This document shows positions 58,983-64,000 of a stretch of DNA of 64,000 bases, in pieces. The number at the start of each line of letters is the position of its first letter. Positions within the stretch are counted from its first letter, which is position 1. The position numbers were made by a program, and so were the translations under genes. The stretch lies in assembly GCA_002083655.1 (NCBI GenBank), contig MSXR01000006.1, positions 239,325-303,324 on the forward strand. Direction: 5' to 3'. The notes beneath the pieces were generated by a model. The model was given only the letters and a program-made list of their open reading frames with translations. It made no database searches and was not told where the DNA came from. Source of the DNA: Proteobacteria bacterium ST_bin14. Its GTDB lineage: Bacteria > Pseudomonadota > Alphaproteobacteria > Sphingomonadales > Sphingomonadaceae.

Positions 58983-61900
58983 ATGGCCCATTCCGGTTTC
59001 GTCCCGTTACGCATTTTCTCGTCGTTCACGATGCTCGATGGCGCGATTGAGCCAAAAGCCATTGCAAAACGCGCGCAGGAGCTGGGCTTTCCGGCGGCGG
59101 CGCTAACGGATCGTAACGGGCTGTATGCCGCAATGGCCTATGCGGAGGCGGCCCGGGCGGCGGGGGTTCAGCCGATTATTGGCGCGATGCTCGGCGTTGC
59201 GCGGCCGGATATGCCGGACGGGGTTGCGACGCCGCTCGACTGGCTGGCGCTCTATGCGCAGGATGAAAACGGCTATCAGAATTTATGCGCGCTGGTGTCG
59301 GCAGCGCATCTGGCGCGCCCGCTTGAACTTGCCCCGCATGTCGATTTTACGACGCTGGCAGCGCATGCTGACGGCCTGATCGCGCTGACAGCGGGGCGTG
59401 AGGGGGCGTTGGCCCGGCTGTTTGCCGAAGATCAGCCAGAAGCCGCGCTGGCCTATGCTGATCGGTTGCAGGCGCTGTTCCCTGACCGGCTGTATATCGA
59501 ACTCACCCGACGGCTTGATGAGGTTGAGGGGCGGGCGGAATCGGCGTTGCTCGATTTGGCCTATGATCGTGACGTGCCGATCGTGGCGACCAACCCGTGC
59601 TGCTATGCTGAACAAAGCTTTGGCGCGGCGCATGATGCCATGCTGTGCATTGCCAATTCGACCTACATCGCCAGCGACGATCGCCCCAAAAGCAGCCCTG
59701 ATGCGTGGATGAAGCCCGCCAAGGACATGCGCCAGTTGTTCGATGACCTGCCTGAGGCGATTGCCAATACGCTGGTGGTCGCGCAGCGCTGCGCCATTGC
59801 GGCTCCCAAGCGCAAACCCATCCTCCCCAGTCTGGCGGGGGACCGTGATGCCGAATCCGAAGCGCTGCGCGTTGATGCGCGTGCGGGGCTGGAACGGCGG
59901 CTGGAACGGATTGCAGCCCTTCAAAAACTCCCGTTCGTCCCGCGTTCTGAGCGGCTGACTTGCCAGCCAGTCGAAGGGCTCGACAAAAACGGTTTGGAGA
60001 ATGGGCCAGGGGTTGATTGGACAACCCCCTATCGCGAGCGGCTCGAATTTGAGCTCGATGTCATCATTCAGATGGGTTTCCCCGGATATTTCCTGATCGT
60101 CGCCGATTTCATCAAATGGGCCAAGGACAATGATATTCCGGTGGGGCCGGGCCGTGGATCGGGTGCCGGTTCGGTGGTCGCGTGGTCGTTGACGATCACT
60201 GATCTTGATCCGATGAAGCTGGGGCTGCTGTTCGAACGGTTTTTGAATCCCGAACGCGTGTCTATGCCCGATTTCGACATCGATTTCTGCGAAACACGGC
60301 GCGAAGAAGTGATCCGCTATGTTCAGGCCAAATATGGCGTGGATCATGTCGCGCAGATCATTACCTTTGGGCGGCTAAAGGCGCGCGCGGTGTTGAAGGA
60401 TACCGGGCGGGTGCTCCAGATGAGCTATGGGCATATTGATCGGCTCGCCAAGCTGGTGCCCAACCACCCGACCGATCCGTGGACGCTTGATCGCGCGCTG
60501 AACGGCGTTTCCGAACTGGCGGCGGAATATCGCACCGACAGCGGGGTCAAACACCTGCTGGATCTGGCGATGAAGCTGGAGGGGTTGCCGCGCCATTCGT
60601 CCACCCATGCCGCTGGCGTGGTGATTGGGGATCGACCGCTGGCGGCGCTGGTGCCGCTATACCGCGACCCCCGATCCGATATGCCCGTCACGCAGTTCGA
60701 TATGAAATATGTCGAGGCGGCGGGGCTGGTGAAGTTCGATTTCCTCGGCCTGAAAACGCTGTCCGTGCTGAAGAAAGCGCAACAGATGCTGGCGGCGCGC
60801 GGCATCATCGTCGATCTCGATGTGCTCGAATGGGATGACGAGGCGGTCTATAAACTGCTGCAAAAGGGCGACACGGTGGGCGTGTTCCAGCTGGAATCGG
60901 AGGGGATGCGGCGCACGCTGTCTGCCGTCCGCCCGTCCAATTTCGGTGACATCATCGCGCTCGTTTCGCTGTATCGGCCGGGGCCGATGGACAATATTCC
61001 CAGCTTTGGTCGGCGTAAAAACGGCACTGAGGCGATCGATTACCCCCATCCGCTGCTCGAAAATATCCTGTCCGAGACATACGGCATCTTCGTCTATCAG
61101 GAACAGGTGATGCAGGCCGCACAGGTGCTGGCCGGTTACTCGCTGGGCGGCGCAGATCTGTTGCGGCGTGCAATGGGCAAGAAGAACCAGGCGGAGATGG
61201 ACGCGCAGCGCGCCACCTTTGTTGAGGGCTGCCAGAGCGTGAACAACATTGCGCCTGCCAAAGCCAATGAGCTGTTCGATTTGATCGACAAATTCGCAGG
61301 CTATGGCTTCAACAAATCCCATGCCGCCGCCTATGCGCTGCTCGCCTATCAAACCGCGTGGCTGAAGGCGCATTACCCGGAAGATTTCTTCGCTGCCTCA
61401 ATGTGTTTCGACATGACCCTGACGGACAAGCTGGGCATTTTCACTGATGATATGCGGCGCATGGGCGTCGCCATTTTGCCGCCATGCATCAACGCCAGCG
61501 CCGCCGAGTTTGCCGTTGAGGAAACGCCCGATGGGCTGGCGGTGCGCTATGCGCTTGCCGCGCTGAAATCGGTGGGCGAGGGCGCGATGGAGCGGCTGGT
61601 GATTGAGCGCGAGGAGAATGGCGCGTTCGGCTCGCTCGATGATCTTGCGACGCGGGTCGATCCGCGCCTGCTGAACAAGCGCCAGTTGGAAACGCTGGCA
61701 GCGGCGGGCGCATTCGATGCCATAGACCCCAATCGCGCGGGCATTTTTGCCGCAGCGGAAACCGTGCTGGCGGTCGCCGCGCGGCTGCATGATCAGCGCA
61801 CCAGCGGGCAGGGCGGGCTGTTCGGCGAGAGCGAGCCATCATCGGGCGCGTCAATCCAGCTGCCCCTGTCGGCGCGGTGGACGCTGGCGCAGCGCATGGA

Positions 61901-62558
61901 TCAGGAAAAAGAGGCGTTCGGTTTCTACTTTTCCGCCCACCCGGTTGATCGGCACCGACATCTGGCAAAAATGTACGGCGCGCGCAGTTATGTCGGGCTG
62001 GGGGAACTCAATATCCCTGATGATGGCACGCGCGGGGGCGCGACCATGGCGGTGCTGGTTGAAGAGGCAAAATGGCGCACGTCGGCCAAGGGGCGCCGCT
62101 ATCTGATGGCGACATTATCGGATGCATCGGGCCAGTTCATCGCGACCTGTTTTGATGATGCCGTTGCGGCGCATCTGGAAGATGCGGCACGCACCGGCGG
62201 CTGCGGCATCGCAACAGTCGAGCTTGACCGGCGACCGGGCGAGGAAACCCCTCGGGTCACGATCAAGCGGCTGCAATTATTTGAAGAACTGGCAAACAGC
62301 GCGCGGATGGTGATGGAAATCAGCGTTGATCAGGCGCGTGCCATTGGCGAGATTGGCGCGTTGATCGCCGAGGCGCGCGGCGCGCGGGGCGAGGTGTATG
62401 TGTGCGCCGCGCTGCCGGACGGCGGTGAGGCGCTGGTGCTGCTGGGCCGCGATTTCCTGCTCGACGGTGAACTTGCAGGCCGGATAGAGTCGATACAAGG
62501 TGTCATAGGTGTCGCGCTGAAAACTGCTGAGACAAAGCGGCTGGCGCTCGTGGGTTAA
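58983..62558 (+). CDS. dnaE: DNA polymerase III alpha subunit, with a possible in-frame repeat insert
   Basis: The 1191-residue protein has the C-family polymerase core: PVGPGRGSGAGSVVAWSLTI, the catalytic aspartates in MPDFDIDFCETRREEV, then VAQIITFGRLKARAVLKDTG, and later GVFQLESEGMRRTLSAVRPS. HhH and OB-fold parts follow (KSVGEGAMERLV, GGATMAVLVEEAKWRTSAKG). The N-terminal PHP domain is degenerate: LRIFSSFTMLDGAI lacks the metal-binding histidines. Residues about 315-340 (PFVPRSERLTCQPVEGLDK) look repeat-encoded. The start at 58983 follows the family. It is the replicative polymerase. Confidence 0.97.
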   Translation: MAHSGFVPLRIFSSFTMLDGAIEPKAIAKRAQELGFPAAALTDRNGLYAAMAYAEAARAAGVQPIIGAMLGVARPDMPDGVATPLDWLALYAQDENGYQNLCALVSAAHLARPLELAPHVDFTTLAAHADGLIALTAGREGALARLFAEDQPEAALAYADRLQALFPDRLYIELTRRLDEVEGRAESALLDLAYDRDVPIVATNPCCYAEQSFGAAHDAMLCIANSTYIASDDRPKSSPDAWMKPAKDMRQLFDDLPEAIANTLVVAQRCAIAAPKRKPILPSLAGDRDAESEALRVDARAGLERRLERIAALQKLPFVPRSERLTCQPVEGLDKNGLENGPGVDWTTPYRERLEFELDVIIQMGFPGYFLIVADFIKWAKDNDIPVGPGRGSGAGSVVAWSLTITDLDPMKLGLLFERFLNPERVSMPDFDIDFCETRREEVIRYVQAKYGVDHVAQIITFGRLKARAVLKDTGRVLQMSYGHIDRLAKLVPNHPTDPWTLDRALNGVSELAAEYRTDSGVKHLLDLAMKLEGLPRHSSTHAAGVVIGDRPLAALVPLYRDPRSDMPVTQFDMKYVEAAGLVKFDFLGLKTLSVLKKAQQMLAARGIIVDLDVLEWDDEAVYKLLQKGDTVGVFQLESEGMRRTLSAVRPSNFGDIIALVSLYRPGPMDNIPSFGRRKNGTEAIDYPHPLLENILSETYGIFVYQEQVMQAAQVLAGYSLGGADLLRRAMGKKNQAEMDAQRATFVEGCQSVNNIAPAKANELFDLIDKFAGYGFNKSHAAAYALLAYQTAWLKAHYPEDFFAASMCFDMTLTDKLGIFTDDMRRMGVAILPPCINASAAEFAVEETPDGLAVRYALAALKSVGEGAMERLVIEREENGAFGSLDDLATRVDPRLLNKRQLETLAAAGAFDAIDPNRAGIFAAAETVLAVAARLHDQRTSGQGGLFGESEPSSGASIQLPLSARWTLAQRMDQEKEAFGFYFSAHPVDRHRHLAKMYGARSYVGLGELNIPDDGTRGGATMAVLVEEAKWRTSAKGRRYLMATLSDASGQFIATCFDDAVAAHLEDAARTGGCGIATVELDRRPGEETPRVTIKRLQLFEELANSARMVMEISVDQARAIGEIGALIAEARGARGEVYVCAALPDGGEALVLLGRDFLLDGELAGRIESIQGVIGVALKTAETKRLALVG
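59926..60000. repeat. diverged A-family element in dnaE (copy A6)
   Basis: CCGTTCGTCCCGCGTTCTGA and CCAGTCGAAGGGCTCGACAA then AAACGG resemble A-family arms in inverted order. It reads through in the dnaE frame between the PHP domain and the palm. Confidence 0.6.
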
Positions 62559-62597
62559 TCCCGACGCTGAACGGCGCGGGATGGGGGGAGGATGACT

Positions 62598-64000
62598 ATG
62601 CTCGGTGGAATGCAGGATTTCGAATTGCGGGTGCCGCGGCTGATTGATCATGCCGCGCGCGAACATGGCGCACGAGAAATCGTCACCTATTGGGCTGATG
62701 GGCATGAGACGCGGACCAATTGGGCCGGTATCGCGCGTGATGCGAAGAAACTAGCGCAAGCGCTTGTTTCCATGGGCATGTACCCCGGTGATCGGATCGC
62801 CACCCTGGCCATGAACCATAGCCGTCACCTCGCGACCTGGTACGGTGTGATCGGGATGGGCGGGGTTATCCACACCATTAACCCGCGTCTGTTCGACGAA
62901 CAGCTCGTCTATATCGGCAATCATGCCGATGACCGGGTGCTGCTGTATGACAAGCAGTTTCAGCCGATCGTCGATCGTCTGAAATCGCAATGGACCAGCA
63001 TTGAGCGGTATATCTGCTTCGACGGCGAAGGGCCGGACAGTTTTGAAGGCATCCTCGCGCTGCACGACGGTGATTTTACCTGGCATGAGGGGCCAGAGCG
63101 TGATCCGTGCATGCTCTGCTATACCAGCGGCACCACCGGCAATCCCAAGGGCGTATTGTACGAGCATCGGTCGACCATGATCCATGCCATGGCGGGAGTG
63201 GCGCCGTGGCTGCTCAACATGTCCAGCCAGGCGGTGGTGCTGCCTGTGGTGCCGATGTTCCATGCCGCCGCATGGGGGCTGCCCTTTGCGGGCGCGCTGT
63301 CTGGCGCGAAATTCGTTTATGCCTGTGTGAATGATCCCGCCGTGTTGTGCCGGTTGATGAACCAGGAGCGCGTGACGCATTCTGCTGGTGTGCCAACGGT
63401 TTGGCTGTCGATGTTCCAGCATATGGATGCCACGGGTGAGACGCCAAACTACCTGCAGCAAGTGACGATTGGCGGATCAGCCGCCCCGCGCGCGATGATT
63501 GAGCGGATCATGGGTATGGGCGCGCGTGTGGCGCATTTGTGGGGGATGACCGAAACCTCCCCCATCGGCACGGCGGGCGCACCGCCGCCGCATTGGGATG
63601 AGATGAGCCTGGGCGAACAGCTCGATATGATTTCCAAACAGGGGCAAATTCCGTTCGGCGTGGAACTGCGCGTGATTGATGACGAGGATGTCGTCCAGCC
63701 GCGTGACGGCGCGAGCTCGGGTCGGCTGCAAATTCGTGGGCCTTGGGTGATCAAACGCTATTTCAAGGCCGAAGCGGACTGTGTGGATGCCGATAACTGG
63801 TTTGATACCGGCGACGTCGCGGTGCTGCACCCCGATGGCACGATGCAGATCACCGATCGCGCCAAGGACGTGATCAAATCAGGCGGCGAATGGATCAGCT
63901 CGGTAGAGCTGGAAAATGCAGCGGTTGGTTGCCCCGGCGTGGCAGAGGCCGCCGCGATTGGCATTTATCACCCTAAATGGGACGAACGCCCGCTGCTGCT
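62598..64000 (+). CDS. long-chain acyl-CoA synthetase, partial (3' end outside window)
   Basis: The visible 467 residues have the AMP-forming ligase motifs: P-loop CYTSGTTGNPKGVLYEH (about residues 173-189), HLWGMTETSPIGT, NWFDTGDVAVLHPDG and DRAKDVIKSGGEWISSVE. GDRIATLAMNHSRHLATWYG is typical of FadD3/medium-long chain ligases. It activates fatty acids with CoA and ATP. The ATG at 62598 follows GGAGG by 6 bases. It starts 40 bases after dnaE on the same strand. Confidence 0.93.
   Translation, partial: MLGGMQDFELRVPRLIDHAAREHGAREIVTYWADGHETRTNWAGIARDAKKLAQALVSMGMYPGDRIATLAMNHSRHLATWYGVIGMGGVIHTINPRLFDEQLVYIGNHADDRVLLYDKQFQPIVDRLKSQWTSIERYICFDGEGPDSFEGILALHDGDFTWHEGPERDPCMLCYTSGTTGNPKGVLYEHRSTMIHAMAGVAPWLLNMSSQAVVLPVVPMFHAAAWGLPFAGALSGAKFVYACVNDPAVLCRLMNQERVTHSAGVPTVWLSMFQHMDATGETPNYLQQVTIGGSAAPRAMIERIMGMGARVAHLWGMTETSPIGTAGAPPPHWDEMSLGEQLDMISKQGQIPFGVELRVIDDEDVVQPRDGASSGRLQIRGPWVIKRYFKAEADCVDADNWFDTGDVAVLHPDGTMQITDRAKDVIKSGGEWISSVELENAAVGCPGVAEAAAIGIYHPKWDERPLL

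Noticed and set aside
59283..60347. Minus-strand frame of 354 codons inside dnaE
   Set aside because: Shadow of the dnaE codons; no ribosome site or recognisable motif.

Overview
The window looks like a chromosomal core segment of an alphaproteobacterium of the Sphingomonadales. This rests on gene content and protein style (high G+C, a complete Entner-Doudoroff set, a PdhB with an N-terminal lipoyl domain, an acidic RpoD insert, DUF4170, TrmFO, a DnaE with a degenerate PHP domain), not on a database search. It carries about 66 protein genes, nearly all housekeeping. I see no rRNA, tRNA, CRISPR array, prophage or insertion sequence.

Layout. 1-6.1 kb: a Tat-exported GH1-like enzyme cut by the window edge, a DUF817 membrane protein, a GFA zinc protein, a MoxR AAA+ ATPase, a PAS protein with a Phd-antitoxin-like N terminus and a secreted unknown. 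6.5-18.7 kb: RraB, rpoD-dnaG with a small GIY-YIG nuclease and yqeY upstream, then carA-orf-(DUF559 nuclease)-carB-greA-rhomboid. 18.7-21 kb: DUF4170 and a four-gene envelope cassette. 21-25.2 kb: eno, ftsB, pdhA, pdhB. 25.2-30.6 kb: a Tad-type pilin-like operon with two tandem TadG/VWA paralogues and two TadE-like proteins. 30.6-36.7 kb: a squalene/phytoene-synthase-like protein, an EF-hand protein, trmFO, lysoplasmalogenase, the rpsF-rpsR-rplI operon and a secreted unknown. 36.8-43 kb: a GT-C glycosyltransferase, fabD-fabG-acpP-fabF and mltG. 43.4-50.8 kb: the zwf-pgl-edd-glk-eda set, argC, an SH3-like protein and MarR. 50.9-58.7 kb: secG, pyrG, a TonB-family protein, hsp20, a TonB-receptor remnant, lolC/E-lolD, a GNAT and glutathione peroxidase. 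58.9-64 kb: dnaE and a partial acyl-CoA ligase.

The most unusual layer is a set of short palindromic repeat families (called A to E here) in the intergenic gaps. Two A-family copies appear to lie in frame inside essential genes (carA and, less certainly, dnaE), recalling Rickettsia palindromic elements. Two small nuclease genes (GIY-YIG in front of dnaG, DUF559 between carA and carB) are each bracketed by copies of one repeat family: inverted A copies for GIY-YIG, identical 37-bp direct D repeats for DUF559. This suggests repeat-plus-nuclease cassettes that settle in housekeeping operons.

Other points: genes that seem to lack a canonical start codon (fabD, the rhomboid gene and the SH3-like gene), an RpoH-like promoter plus ROSE-type RNA thermometer before hsp20, a Phd-PAS fusion, and tandem TadG paralogues with conserved ends and a divergent core.
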